NCBI GenBank assembly: GCA_963851415.1 | Contig: CAWKPF010000002.1 | Location: 2,914,001-2,978,000 of the forward strand | Reading direction: 5' to 3' | DNA length: 64,000 nucleotides | Source of the DNA: CAWKPF01 sp963851415 | Lineage (GTDB): Bacteria; Acidobacteriota; Thermoanaerobaculia; Multivoradales; Multivoraceae | Shown: positions 45,645 through 55,381 of the stretch, in pieces | Layout: the number at the start of each line of letters is the position of its first letter | How positions within the stretch are numbered: position 1 is the stretch's first letter | Translations under genes and position numbers: made by a program | The notes under the pieces: generated by a model | Seen by the model: the letters and a program-made list of their open reading frames with translations, nothing else | What the model was told of the DNA's origin: nothing | Database searches by the model: none

Positions 45645-47813
45645 ATGAAGAACTCCCTGATCGTCGGTGCGGTGGTTGCATTGATTGCGTATGGTGCCCT
45701 GTCGGTGCAGCTTTCGGCTCGCCAGCAAGAAGAGCAGCGCCGTGCAGAGGCCACCTACCGGGTCGATCAGCAGGCGCTCGTGGCGGCCGAAGCCAACAAG
45801 GGCGACTGGATGAGCTACGGTCGCACCTACAAGGAGCAGCGCTACAGTCCGCTCGACCAGATCAACGCCGACAACGTGGGGGAGCTGGGCATTGCCTGGG
45901 TCTACGAGACCGGTTCCAGGCGCGGCCTGGAGGCGACTCCGCTGGTGGTCGACGGCATCATGTACACCACCGGAGCCTGGAACATGATGTACGCCCTCGA
46001 CGTGGTCACGGGCGAGCCGCTGTGGACCTACGACCCGGAGGTGCCACGCGAGACCGCGATGAAGGCCTGCTGCGATGTGGTCAACCGGGGTGCGGCCCTG
46101 TACGAAGGCAAGATGATCTCCGGCACCCTCGACGGCCGCCTGATCGCGCTCGACGCGCAGACCGGTCAGCCCGTCTGGTCGACGATGACCATTCCCGAGG
46201 ATTCCGAGTACACCATCACCGGTGCGCCGCGGGTGGTCAAGGGCAAGGTGATCATCGGTAACGGGGGCGCAGAGTACGGAGTGCGGGGCTACGTCAGTGC
46301 CTACGACGCCGACACCGGTGAGCTGGTCTGGCGCTTCTACACGGTGCCGGGAAACCCGGCCGACGGTTTCGAGAGCGAGGCGCTCGAGATGGCCGCCGGG
46401 ACCTGGACCGGCGAATGGTGGAAGGTCGGCGGCGGCGGCACGGTGTGGGACTCGATCGTCTATGACCCGGAGCTCGATCTGCTCTATCTCGGCGTCGGCA
46501 ACGGCTCGCCCTGGGACCGCAATCTGCGCAGCCCCGGAGGGGGAGACAATCTCTTCCTGGCTTCGATCGTGGCTGTGCGCCCCGACACCGGCGAGTACGT
46601 CTGGCACTACCAGGCGACGCCGGGAGATTCCTGGGACTACACCTCCACCCAGCCGATGATCCTCGCCGAGCTGGCCATCGACGGTCGGGTGCGCAAGGTG
46701 CTGATGCAGGCGCCCAAGAACGGCTTCTTCTACGTGCTCGATCGCGAAACCGGTGAGCTGATCTCCGCCGAGGAGTACGTCACGGTGACCTGGGCCAGTC
46801 ACGTCGACATGGCGACCGGACGGCCCGTCGAGATGCCGGGAGCACGCTACACCGACCAGACCGTGGCCATCTTCCCCGGCCCGCTCGGCGGCCACAACTG
46901 GCACCCGATGGCCTTCAGCCCGGATACTGGCCTGGTCTACATCCCCGCCCAGGAGATGTCGGCCTTCTACGTTCCCGACCAGGGCTACGAGTACACCAAG
47001 GGGCAGTGGAACCTGGGCGTGCGCCCCGCGACTCCCGACGACGTTCCGGAGGCAGTGCTCGATCCCGATGCCGGAATCACCGCCGACCTGCTCGCCGACG
47101 ACCCCCCGACCGCCATTCTGACGGGGCATCTGCTGGCGTGGGATCCGGTGACCCAGAGAGAAGTGTGGCGAGTGCCCTACACCGTGCCGTGGAGTGGCGG
47201 AGTCCTGGCCACGCGCGGGAATCTGGTGTTTCAGGGCACCCCCTTCGGGATGCTCACGGCCTACCGGGCGGACACCGGAGAGAAGCTCTGGGAGAGCTAC
47301 ACCGGCAGCGGTGTGATTGCGCCTCCCATCACCTTCGAGGTGGGCGGCAAGCAGTATGTGGCAGTCATGTCGGGCTGGGGTGGTGCCTTCGGGGTCATCG
47401 GTACGCGCTCGGCCCGCCTGGCGGCGGAGTCCGAAGGGCGCATCGTGGTCTATGCGCTCGGCGCCGATGGCGAAGCGATCGAGCAGCCCGAGCGCGCCCA
47501 GGTCCAGGTCACCCGGGTCGAGCACGACTCGAGCGAGGCCGACATCGAGGCCGGTCGGCTCCTGTTCAACAAGTACTGCCTGGTATGCCACGGATATGGA
47601 GCCGTGGGAGGGGGAGTGATCAACGACCTGCGCGAGTCCTCTCCGCGGATCTACGACTTCTACGACGAGATCGTGCTCGAAGGACAACGGGCCGACCGCG
47701 GCATGCCGAGCTTCGCGCCGGTGCTCGACCAGGAGAGCCTGGCCCAGATCCGGTCCTTCATCCTGTACCGGCGCGACCTGCTGATCGCCGAGCGAGCTGC
47801 GGGCGGGCAGTAG
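45645..47813 (+). CDS. PQQ-dependent quinohemoprotein alcohol dehydrogenase
   Basis: This is a 722-residue periplasmic dehydrogenase that oxidises alcohols with PQQ and passes electrons to its own heme c. A signal anchor (LIVGAVVALIAYGALSVQL) leads into an eight-bladed propeller: GDWMSYGRTYKEQRYSPL, the vicinal disulfide Cys142-Cys143 (KACCDVV), and the catalytic aspartate in GDSWDYTSTQ (Asp331). The C-terminal cytochrome c has CLVCHGYG (Cys645, Cys648, His649). Position 333, two after the catalytic aspartate, is threonine rather than aspartate, so calcium rather than lanthanide use is predicted. ATG at 45645 follows AGGAG. ATG at 45627 is an alternative. Confidence 0.92.
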   Translation: MKNSLIVGAVVALIAYGALSVQLSARQQEEQRRAEATYRVDQQALVAAEANKGDWMSYGRTYKEQRYSPLDQINADNVGELGIAWVYETGSRRGLEATPLVVDGIMYTTGAWNMMYALDVVTGEPLWTYDPEVPRETAMKACCDVVNRGAALYEGKMISGTLDGRLIALDAQTGQPVWSTMTIPEDSEYTITGAPRVVKGKVIIGNGGAEYGVRGYVSAYDADTGELVWRFYTVPGNPADGFESEALEMAAGTWTGEWWKVGGGGTVWDSIVYDPELDLLYLGVGNGSPWDRNLRSPGGGDNLFLASIVAVRPDTGEYVWHYQATPGDSWDYTSTQPMILAELAIDGRVRKVLMQAPKNGFFYVLDRETGELISAEEYVTVTWASHVDMATGRPVEMPGARYTDQTVAIFPGPLGGHNWHPMAFSPDTGLVYIPAQEMSAFYVPDQGYEYTKGQWNLGVRPATPDDVPEAVLDPDAGITADLLADDPPTAILTGHLLAWDPVTQREVWRVPYTVPWSGGVLATRGNLVFQGTPFGMLTAYRADTGEKLWESYTGSGVIAPPITFEVGGKQYVAVMSGWGGAFGVIGTRSARLAAESEGRIVVYALGADGEAIEQPERAQVQVTRVEHDSSEADIEAGRLLFNKYCLVCHGYGAVGGGVINDLRESSPRIYDFYDEIVLEGQRADRGMPSFAPVLDQESLAQIRSFILYRRDLLIAERAAGGQ

Positions 47814-47816
47814 GCC

Positions 47817-48443
47817 TCAATTGACGGTCTGCTGACCCTGCTCGCGGTGCTGTTCGGACAGCTGTCGTAACACGGAGACCATCGATTCGCCGTCGTAGAT
47901 GCCGCCGAAGAGCACATCGTCCAGCAGCAGGGTGGGGACTCCGTTGACTCCGAGCAGGATTGCGTCGCGTGTGCTCTCCTCGACGAGGTCGAAGCGATCC
48001 GCTCCTTCTCGCAGCGGCGACTCCGCCCCGGTCAGCTCACGTGCCAGCTCGATCAGCTCGGGAGTCAGCTCGACCCTCTCCTTCTCGAAGATCGATTCGA
48101 AAACAGCGCGACGCCACCGGGCTTCCGTCTGACGAGACGGCGTCGAGAGTGCGATCTGAGAGGCCGGCCGCGAATCGAGCCAGGGGTCGGGCATCTCGGC
48201 GTCGATACCGAGCGTCAGCGCCGTGTTACGGACAGTGGTCCGGACTTCAGGCGCGAAGGAGTCGCCTCGATTCCAGGGCACGATGGCGGTCAGGTCGAGG
48301 GGCCGCCACTCGAGCTCGACGCCCAGCTCGGCGATCTGGGTCTCGACCTCCGACAGGACGCAGTGGGCGACGTAGCAGAGCGTCGAGGCAAAGTCGTAGT
48401 AGAGGCGAATCGTGATGAGGTCGTGGTGTTCGTTGGAGGCCAT
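47817..48443 (-). CDS. DsbA-family thioredoxin-fold protein without CxxC
   Basis: This is a 208-residue protein of the DsbA/FrnE/HCCA-isomerase-like superfamily. The start IRLYYDFASTLCYVAHCVL corresponds to the active-site helix. Where DsbA/FrnE proteins have CPWC, this has ASTLC, so only one cysteine is kept and classical disulfide exchange is unlikely. The end GVNGVPTLLLDDVLFGGIY holds the cis-proline loop typical of the fold. There is no signal peptide. It is therefore cytoplasmic, perhaps glutathione- or isomerase-related. It ends three bases from the convergent alcohol dehydrogenase and follows the RND efflux gene on the same strand. Confidence 0.8.
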   Translation of the reverse strand: MASNEHHDLITIRLYYDFASTLCYVAHCVLSEVETQIAELGVELEWRPLDLTAIVPWNRGDSFAPEVRTTVRNTALTLGIDAEMPDPWLDSRPASQIALSTPSRQTEARWRRAVFESIFEKERVELTPELIELARELTGAESPLREGADRFDLVEESTRDAILLGVNGVPTLLLDDVLFGGIYDGESMVSVLRQLSEQHREQGQQTVN

Positions 48444-48553
48444 GATCGTTACCCGAGACTATCGCTTACGGCGAGAGCAGGGCAGCACCGAGAGCGAGTG
48501 CCTCCTCTTCCGGCCGGAACCACGAGCGTCGAGTCGCTCGCGTCCGGTCGCAG

Positions 48554-51500
48554 TCAGACGGACGTGGCCTGCTCGAGGTCCAGTTCCACTGCCTCGTCGA
48601 GCTCGGAGCCATAGCGGCGAGCGCCGCGCACGTCTTCCATGACCCGGTAGAGCACCGGCACGAGGACCAGTGTGATGAAGGTCGCAAAGAGAACGCCGAA
48701 GGCAAGCGATGTCGCCATTGGAATGAGGAACTGTGCCTGCAGGCTCTTCTCGAGCAGCAGGGGCGTCAGGCCGGCGAAGGTGGTCAGGGATGTGAGCACG
48801 ATGGGTCGAAAGCGGGCGGCGCCAGCTTCGCGAATGGCCAGGTCGACGGGAGTGCCCCCGCGGTGGCGGCGGTTGATGAAGTCCACCATGACGAGGCTGT
48901 CGTTGACCACCACGCCGGTCAACGCAACGACACCGAAGAGCGACAGCATGGTCAGGCTCATTCCCAGCAGCATGTGTCCGAAGACGGCGCCGATCAAGCC
49001 GAAGGGAATCGCGCTCATGACGATCAGTGGCTGCGTGTAGGACCGGAACGGGATGGCGAGCAGCGCGTAGATCATCACCAGGGCGAAGCCGAAGGCTTGT
49101 GTCAGAGCCCCGAGGCTCTCGCGTTGCTCCTCCTGTTCTCCGGCCAACGAGTAGGAGAGGCCCGGATAGCGCTCGAGCAGCCCCGGAAGGACCTCTGCCT
49201 CGAGGTCGGCGACGATCTCGTTGGCGGTGGCCACGGCGGGGTCGAGATCGGCCGTCACGTTCATGGTGCGACGTCGATCGGTCCGCTGGATACTGGCGAA
49301 ACCTCGCCCCAGTTCGGCCTTGCCGGCGAAGGAGAACGGGACTTCGCCGCCTCCCGGCACGCGGATGCGCATGTGCTCGAGGCTGGCGAGGGAGCCACGC
49401 TCCTCGGCGGTGTAGCGCACCATGACGCGGACGTCGTCGCGGCCTCGCTGAATGCGCTGCGCTTCGGCTCCGTAGAAACCCTGTCGGACCTGCTGAGCCA
49501 AATCGGACAGACTCAGCCCGAGCGCTTCGGCAGCGGGATCGATATCGAGCTTGATCTCACGCTTGCCCGCCCGGTAGGAATCGGCGATGTCGAAGACGCC
49601 CGGGTAGCGGGCCAGGGTCTCCTTCAGTTCGCCCGAAGCGGCACGCAGCTGATCGAGGTCGACCGCGATCAGTTGGACGTCGATCGGATTGCCAAAGCTG
49701 ATCATCGAAGACGAGAAGGAGAGCTCCACCGCGTCGGGGATGGGGCCGACCAGGGCACGCCAGCGATCGGTGATCTCCTTGGAGCCGATGCTTCGGTCCT
49801 GAGCGGGCGCCAGCTCGATGTTGACCTCGCCGAGGTTGGGACTCGAGGCCGTCACGCTCACCGTTCCCGCGGCGGGGCCGTTCTGTGCCTGAAAGGTGGC
49901 AAAGGGCTGGCCGCCGATGGTGGACAACAAGTGACGGTAGACCTCACCGTGGCCTTCCTCCTGGAGTTGGCGTTCCACCTCGAACGCGGCCGCCTCGATG
50001 CGGGCGACCGCTGCAGTGGTCACGCTCGCGGGGGTGCCCGGCGGAAGGGTGAGCAGCGCGACGGCGTTGTCGGCCTCGACCTCGGGGAAGAACTCGAACT
50101 TGATCCAGCCGGCGCGCACCATTCCACCGGTCACGAGGAGGAGGGCTGCAGCGACCGCCAGTGCCGCGTATCGGTACTCGAGAATCTTGTCGAGCGAAGG
50201 GCGATAGCTACGGTCGATCAGCCACGACATGCCGCCAGTGAAGAGGCGCTGGAAGCGATGCCAGAGACTCGGTACCGTGAGTCGTGGCTGCTCCTTTTCG
50301 TCCCGGTCGAGGTCTTTGCGAGAGAGGTGAGACAGATGGTTGGGCAGAATGAAGAGCGACTCGATCAGTGAGAACACGAGGCAGCTGATCACGATGATCG
50401 GAATCACCCGCATGATCTGTCCCGAGGCTCCGGGAATCATCAGGAGAGGAGAGAAGGCCGCCAGTGTCGTCAGGATCGAGAACGTCACCGGTATCGCGAC
50501 TTCTCGCGCACCGTCCACGGCGGCCCGTGCCGCGTGTTTGCCCTGTTCGAAGTGGCGGTAGATGTTCTCGCCCACCACGATCGCGTCGTCGACCACGATG
50601 CCCAGCACCATGATGAAGGCGAAGAGGGAGATCACGTTCACCGAGACGTCGAAGAAGGGCATCAGAGCGACGGCACCCAGAAAAGAGACGCCGATGCCCA
50701 CGCTCACCCAACCGGCGAGTCGCAGCTTGAGGAACAGCGCCAGCACGAGAAAGACGAGGACCAGCCCCATGCGCCCGTTCTCGACCATGACTCGCAGACG
50801 ATCCCTGAGGATCAGCGTGTCGTCTTGCCAGGTCGTGGCGCTGATGCCCGCCGGCAGCGTCGGAGTGAGCTGGTCGACATAGCGCATGACGGCGTCGGCG
50901 ATCTCGAGCGCACTCTGGTCGCCCACCCGGAAGACCTCGACCATCACCGCCGGCTGGGAGTCGAATCGAGCACTGAGGTCCGTATCGGCAAAGCCGTCGA
51001 TCACCTCGGCGACGTCGCCGAGCAGAAGTCGAGTACCGTCGGCGCGGGTACGTAGCACGATCTCTTCGAAACCACGTGCGTCGTAGACCTGACCCTTGGT
51101 GCGCAGCATGATCTCACCGGCATCGGACTTCACCGTGCCGCCGGGGAGATCGAGAGACGAGACGCGGACTGCGTTCGCGACCTCGTCGAACGTGAGGCCG
51201 TAGCGTCGCAGGGTCTCTTCCGACACCTCGATCGAGATCTCGTAGGGGCGTGCCGCCGAGAGCTCCACCTGGGTGATGCTGGGCAGGTTGTTGAGCTCGT
51301 CGCGAACTCTTTCTGCGATGCTCTTGAGCGTCTTCTCCTCCGCCTCCCCCGCGATCGCAACGCTCAGGACCTTTCGCCGGATGATCACCTCCTGCACGAT
51401 GGGCTTCTCGGTCTCGGCCGGGAAGGTCTCGATGGCGTCGATCCGTGACTTCACGTCGTCGAGGACCCGGCGCACGTCGGCGTCGCTCTCGAGCTCGAGG

Positions 51501-51778
51501 ACAACGGTGCCCATCCCTTCTGAGGCGACCGATCGCACCTTCTTGATGCCGTCGAGGTCGAGCACCGCCTCCTCGACGCGCACACACACTCCCTCCTCGA
51601 CCTCCTCCGGAGCAGCGCCGAGGTAGGGCACGGAGACGGAGATGGTCTGGGTCGCGATCTCCGGAAAGACTTCCATCACGACGTTGTTGGCTCCGACCAG
51701 ACCCGCTGCCAGGATGCACAGCATGAGGAGATTTGCAGCGACACCGTTGCGGGCGAACCAGGCGATCCAGCCGTTCAC
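48554..51778 (-). CDS. RND efflux transporter permease (HAE1/AcrB-like)
   Basis: This is a 1074-residue inner membrane proton-driven exporter. It starts NGWIAWFARNGVAANLLML. The first membrane half contains GIVVDDAIVVGENIYRHFEQ, with the paired aspartates of the proton relay, then the LFILPNHLSHL segment. The second half has LTGVVVNDSLVMVDFINRRH and ends with the LTPLLLEKSLQAQFLIPMA region. Length is standard (about 1030-1070). It works with the adaptor and outer membrane factor encoded upstream. Its ATG overlaps the adaptor stop (ATGA). Substrates are unknown. Confidence 0.95.
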   Translation of the reverse strand: MNGWIAWFARNGVAANLLMLCILAAGLVGANNVVMEVFPEIATQTISVSVPYLGAAPEEVEEGVCVRVEEAVLDLDGIKKVRSVASEGMGTVVLELESDADVRRVLDDVKSRIDAIETFPAETEKPIVQEVIIRRKVLSVAIAGEAEEKTLKSIAERVRDELNNLPSITQVELSAARPYEISIEVSEETLRRYGLTFDEVANAVRVSSLDLPGGTVKSDAGEIMLRTKGQVYDARGFEEIVLRTRADGTRLLLGDVAEVIDGFADTDLSARFDSQPAVMVEVFRVGDQSALEIADAVMRYVDQLTPTLPAGISATTWQDDTLILRDRLRVMVENGRMGLVLVFLVLALFLKLRLAGWVSVGIGVSFLGAVALMPFFDVSVNVISLFAFIMVLGIVVDDAIVVGENIYRHFEQGKHAARAAVDGAREVAIPVTFSILTTLAAFSPLLMIPGASGQIMRVIPIIVISCLVFSLIESLFILPNHLSHLSRKDLDRDEKEQPRLTVPSLWHRFQRLFTGGMSWLIDRSYRPSLDKILEYRYAALAVAAALLLVTGGMVRAGWIKFEFFPEVEADNAVALLTLPPGTPASVTTAAVARIEAAAFEVERQLQEEGHGEVYRHLLSTIGGQPFATFQAQNGPAAGTVSVTASSPNLGEVNIELAPAQDRSIGSKEITDRWRALVGPIPDAVELSFSSSMISFGNPIDVQLIAVDLDQLRAASGELKETLARYPGVFDIADSYRAGKREIKLDIDPAAEALGLSLSDLAQQVRQGFYGAEAQRIQRGRDDVRVMVRYTAEERGSLASLEHMRIRVPGGGEVPFSFAGKAELGRGFASIQRTDRRRTMNVTADLDPAVATANEIVADLEAEVLPGLLERYPGLSYSLAGEQEEQRESLGALTQAFGFALVMIYALLAIPFRSYTQPLIVMSAIPFGLIGAVFGHMLLGMSLTMLSLFGVVALTGVVVNDSLVMVDFINRRHRGGTPVDLAIREAGAARFRPIVLTSLTTFAGLTPLLLEKSLQAQFLIPMATSLAFGVLFATFITLVLVPVLYRVMEDVRGARRYGSELDEAVELDLEQATSV

Positions 51779-53019
51779 GGCGCCTCTCCCTGGGAGTCGC
51801 TGGCGACAGGCTCGTTCACTTCGGTGATTTCGAGGGGTCCTTTCGTAGCCGCGGTGTCAGGCACGGTCCGCACCAGCATTCCGTTCGTGGGCGCATCGAG
51901 GGTCGACAGAACGACTCGATCGCCGTTGGCCAGACCCGAAGTCACTACCGCCGACTCGGCGGTAGTTCGCAAGACCTCCACCTGCCTGAACTCGATCCGG
52001 TCTCGGGGGTCGACGGTCAGCACCTGATCTTTTCCCCGCAGGGCCTCGCGGGGGATCTCGAACACCGAATCCCATTGACGCCCTTCGATGGTGGCCTGCA
52101 CGAACAGGCCGACGGCCAAGGGCACTCCGCCCACCTCGCCGCGCCGGCGATAGGGGTCGTCGACCTGCGCGATCAGGGTGACCATGCGACTCTGTGGGTC
52201 GATCTCACCTCCGGAGCGCACGATTCGTCCTTGCCAGGTGTGTTGCTCACCGGCGAAGTCAGCGCTGAAGGTGACAGACGGCCCACGGGAGTAGGCTCCC
52301 GTCGAGTCCCTGGAGGAGCGGTCCAGGGACATGTCGATGAAGGCGAGATCGCGGTCGGGAATCGAGAGGCGCACCTCGGCGACGTCGATCGAGTAGACCA
52401 GGCCGAGCGGGGCACCCCGGTTGACGAACTCGCCGACGTCCACCTGCTTCGTGCGTACGCGCCCGTTGAAGGGAGCGCGCACCTCGGTGCGCTCGAGGTC
52501 GAGCTCGCTTCGGTCCAGTGCCGCCTCGGCTGCGGCGAGTCGAGCCTGAGCCTCCTGGAGCTGGGGAATCCTCAGCGTCAGGGGGCTGGCATCGCCGTCG
52601 CCGAGCTCCTTCCACTCTTCTCGCGCGACTTCGGCTTCGGCCTCCTCGAGAGCGACAGCCACCTTGGCCTGAGCGACCTGGGCCCGAGCGCTCTCGACCG
52701 CGAGGGCGTAGTCACGGTCGTCGACTCGCAGAAGGACCTGACCCTTCTGGAAGAACGCCCCCTCTTCGAAAGCGGAGGAAGTGAAGGTGACCGAGCCGGA
52801 GATCTCGGCCACCAGATTCGACTCGGTGCGCGGATGCACGCTGCCCTGAGACATCACATCGAGCCGCAGCGGCACCGCCTGGACCTCGAGAGTCCGGACC
52901 AGCGGAGGCAGGATCTCTGCTGCGACCTTCTCTACGGGGTCGCTGCTGCGCACGATGGCGAGAGTGACGACGGCGGCGATGACGAGTATGACGATTGGAA
53001 GGACAATCTTCTTGAGCAT
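51775..53019 (-). CDS. RND efflux periplasmic adaptor (membrane fusion protein)
   Basis: This is a 414-residue adaptor. An N-terminal membrane anchor (KKIVLPIVILVIAAVVTLAIV) precedes the biotinyl-lipoyl-like hairpin domain (SVHPRTESNLVAEISGSV and FFQKGQVLLRVDDRDYALA). An alpha-helical hairpin rich in alanine and glutamate follows, then the second lipoyl half (VRAPFNGRVRTKQVDVGEFV) and beta-barrel parts. It bridges the RND pump and the outer membrane channel. There is no lipobox. ATG at 53019 is 58 bases after the outer membrane factor stop on this strand. Confidence 0.93.
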   Translation of the reverse strand: MLKKIVLPIVILVIAAVVTLAIVRSSDPVEKVAAEILPPLVRTLEVQAVPLRLDVMSQGSVHPRTESNLVAEISGSVTFTSSAFEEGAFFQKGQVLLRVDDRDYALAVESARAQVAQAKVAVALEEAEAEVAREEWKELGDGDASPLTLRIPQLQEAQARLAAAEAALDRSELDLERTEVRAPFNGRVRTKQVDVGEFVNRGAPLGLVYSIDVAEVRLSIPDRDLAFIDMSLDRSSRDSTGAYSRGPSVTFSADFAGEQHTWQGRIVRSGGEIDPQSRMVTLIAQVDDPYRRRGEVGGVPLAVGLFVQATIEGRQWDSVFEIPREALRGKDQVLTVDPRDRIEFRQVEVLRTTAESAVVTSGLANGDRVVLSTLDAPTNGMLVRTVPDTAATKGPLEITEVNEPVASDSQGEAP

Positions 53020-53077
53020 GGACCTTGCTCCGGATTCGTTCGGTGAGGGGACTCGATGGGCTCTGAGGGGTGAGAGG

Positions 53078-54571
53078 TCATTCGCGCGCGTCTGGCTCTT
53101 CGCTCTCCGACTCGGTGTCGAAGGCGCTGTCCTGGGCTTCTGGGGTGGGCGATCCCCCCAATGCGAGGATCAGATCGACGCGCGCGCTCAGTCGCTCCCG
53201 CTCCGCGGTCAGCCGAGCGCTCTCGGCTTGAAACGAGGAGCGTTGGCTCTCGAGGACGTTGAGGTAGTCCGAGAGGCCGTTGCTGTAGCGGTCGAGTGCC
53301 AGCCGCTCGGCGGCCCGACTCTGCAGCGCAGCTTCGGTCAGTGCGTCGACCTGCAGGTCGAGGAAGCCTTCCGCCGCGATCGCGGTCTCGACTTCCCGAT
53401 AGGCGTCCAGGGTGGTCTCGAGCCAGCGAGCGGTTGCACCGTCGACCCCCGCGTCGGCGAGGTCGACACCGGCGCGCAGTCGGCCGCCCTGGAAGAGGGG
53501 CTGGAGCAGCGAGGCGGCGAGGCCCCAGACCGAGAAGTTGCCGTTGACCAGGTCGGTCAGCTCTGCGCTCGCTGTGCCTGCAGAGCCTGTGAGACTGAAG
53601 CTCGGGTAGAGGGCCCGTTTCGCCGCCCGGAGTTGAGCCGCCGCCGAGAGGGCTCGCTGTTCGGCGGCGCGGAGGTCGGGGCGACGGGCCAGGAGCTCAG
53701 CGGGGATGCCGGTCTCGAGCGGCGGCGGCACGGCAGGCAGGGCATCCGCGGTCGCCAACTCGGCGTCCGGGTACCGACCGAGGAGCGCTTCGAGCTGGCG
53801 CAGCGTGGCATCGAGCAGTTGGCGCTGGAACTCGAGCGAGGCCTCGACCGCAGCCGTCTGGGTGCGCGCCAGTCGGACCTCGAGTGAGGGGCTGAGGCCC
53901 CGCTCGTAGCGAGCCAGGACCCGGCGCTCGCTCAGTCGGCGACTGGTCAGGGTCTCCTCAGCCAGCTCCACTTGAAGCTGCGTCTCGACGGCGGAGAGAT
54001 AGAGCTTGGCGGCCTGTGCGCTCACCGAGAGGCGCGCGGCGGCCAGGTCTTCCCGGCTGGCCGCGGCTTCGGTCAGGGCGGCTTTCTGGGTGGCCCGCAG
54101 GCGCCCCCAGAGGTCCACTTCCCAGCTGACGTTGAGCGAGAGGCCGACGTTGGTCGCGGTGGTGCTGAGCACCTCGTTTTCGCCGCCCGGAATCGGAAAG
54201 CCGATGAAGTTCTGCTTGCGCCTCGAACCCGGCAGACCGACCCCGACCTGGGGGTAGAGGTCTGCGCCGGCGATACGAGCTCGGGCCATCGCGGCGTCGA
54301 AATTGGCGGCGGCCACCACCAGAGCGGGGTTGTTGGCCAGAGCGTCGGTGACCACCGAGTCGAGGTTGGGATCTCCGAACTGGGACCACCAGTCGACACT
54401 CAGCTCGGTCGTTGCGTCGACGGGCTCGGGCGCACCCGCCCCGTCGACGGCGTCGAACTGGCCGGGAGGCTCGAACTCGAGGTCGGGCGGCTGGATCGAG
54501 CTGCTGCAGCCGAGCAGCCCGAGCAAGGCGATCGTGAGCGGCGCGACCTGAAGGGTTCTGCCAGGAGTCAT
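53078..54571 (-). CDS. TolC-type efflux outer membrane lipoprotein (NodT family)
   Basis: This is a 497-residue outer membrane factor. The signal peptide ends in a lipobox (TIALLGLLGCSSS), so the mature protein is lipid-anchored like OprM/NodT. Two repeated alpha-hairpin halves are visible, with VDWWSQFGDPNLDSVVTDAL, ANPALVV-type NNPALVVAAANFDAAMARAR and RPDLRAAEQRALSAAAQLRA, and RLALDRYSNGLSDYLNVLES near the end. It forms the trimeric exit duct for the RND pump. Its ATG overlaps the tetR stop (ATGA), so regulator and pump are one unit. A second lipobox is absent. Confidence 0.93.
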   Translation of the reverse strand: MTPGRTLQVAPLTIALLGLLGCSSSIQPPDLEFEPPGQFDAVDGAGAPEPVDATTELSVDWWSQFGDPNLDSVVTDALANNPALVVAAANFDAAMARARIAGADLYPQVGVGLPGSRRKQNFIGFPIPGGENEVLSTTATNVGLSLNVSWEVDLWGRLRATQKAALTEAAASREDLAAARLSVSAQAAKLYLSAVETQLQVELAEETLTSRRLSERRVLARYERGLSPSLEVRLARTQTAAVEASLEFQRQLLDATLRQLEALLGRYPDAELATADALPAVPPPLETGIPAELLARRPDLRAAEQRALSAAAQLRAAKRALYPSFSLTGSAGTASAELTDLVNGNFSVWGLAASLLQPLFQGGRLRAGVDLADAGVDGATARWLETTLDAYREVETAIAAEGFLDLQVDALTEAALQSRAAERLALDRYSNGLSDYLNVLESQRSSFQAESARLTAERERLSARVDLILALGGSPTPEAQDSAFDTESESEEPDARE

Positions 54572-55233
54572 TGAGCGCCTCCTCCGATTGCGGGTGCCCG
54601 AAATCCATGGGCGAGGAACTCGACCAGGAGGTTCGTCAACCGGGAGACGTCCTCGACTTCCGCGGGCTCGATCTGGCCGCGCGAGTGGCGCAGGATGGCG
54701 TCTCGATTGGCCACGGCCATGGCCATGGCGCCAATCGCGAAGTGAAAGCGGAACATGATCTCGTTGGGACTGAGCTCGGGAAGGGCACGGCTCAACGCGC
54801 CCGCGAAGCGCTCCACGACGGTCTCGAAGCGCGAGGCGATCAGATCCTGGATCGTCGGATCCGGATCGAAATGGCAGCGAGCCAGCATCTTGGTGAACCG
54901 GCGCAAGCCGGCTTCGCTGAGTTGGAATGCGGGGATCACCAAGGCGCGCAGGATGGCTTCGACAGTGGCTCCGTTCTCGGAGGACTCGACCCGGTCGAGT
55001 CGCTCCAGCCGCTCGGCGTTGAGAGGGCCGAGCCGACGCTCGAGGACCGCGAGAATCAACTCTTCTTTCGACCCGAAGTGATAGTTCACCGCAGCGACGT
55101 TCGCTGAGGCCGCCCTGGTCACCGCGCGCACCGAGGTGCTGGTGATGCCCTGGTCGGCAAACAGCCGCTCCGCAGCGTCGAGCAACGCCTCCTTGGTGCT
55201 GTCCGGTGTGGTGGCTGTCGTGGGATGGGTCAT
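54568..55233 (-). CDS. TetR family regulator of the efflux operon
   Basis: This is a 221-residue repressor. The N-terminal helix-turn-helix (about 15-60) reads KEALLDAAERLFADQGITST, then VRAVTRAASANVAAVNYHFG and SKEELILAVLERRLGPL. The rest is the helical ligand-binding domain. It is the first gene of the unit, overlaps the outer membrane factor by four bases and lies downstream of a dyad operator, so autorepression of the whole efflux operon is expected. ATG at 55233 is chosen because it precedes the helix-turn-helix at the usual distance. An in-frame ATG at 55365 lies in the operator region and would add 44 unconserved residues. Confidence 0.9.
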   Translation of the reverse strand: MTHPTTATTPDSTKEALLDAAERLFADQGITSTSVRAVTRAASANVAAVNYHFGSKEELILAVLERRLGPLNAERLERLDRVESSENGATVEAILRALVIPAFQLSEAGLRRFTKMLARCHFDPDPTIQDLIASRFETVVERFAGALSRALPELSPNEIMFRFHFAIGAMAMAVANRDAILRHSRGQIEPAEVEDVSRLTNLLVEFLAHGFRAPAIGGGAQ

Positions 55234-55353
55234 GGATGCGTCTCGGCGAGCAAGGGTGGGGGAGTCTCGGATGAGCAGGTGGTGAGCGAGGGCACCTTCG
55301 GGACGCTCGGCGTCGCGGAGGAGCTTCGTGGGGTAGGGTTCGGGGGATTCATA

Positions 55354-55381
55354 CGTTTGATTCAAAAGATTGTTTCAAACG
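55354..55381. promoter_or_regulatory. Candidate TetR operator dyads and promoter region
   Basis: An AT-rich island in GC-rich DNA holds nested dyads. CGTTTGA (55354-55360) and TCAAACG (55375-55381) are perfect inverted arms. Inside it TTTGA-T-TCAAA (55356-55366) and GTTT-C-AAAC (55372-55380) are each palindromic. On the minus strand TTGAAA and TATGAA, 19 bases apart, could be promoter hexamers that overlap the dyads. The region lies 121 bases ahead of the tetR start and fits an autoregulated efflux operator. Confidence 0.55.
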
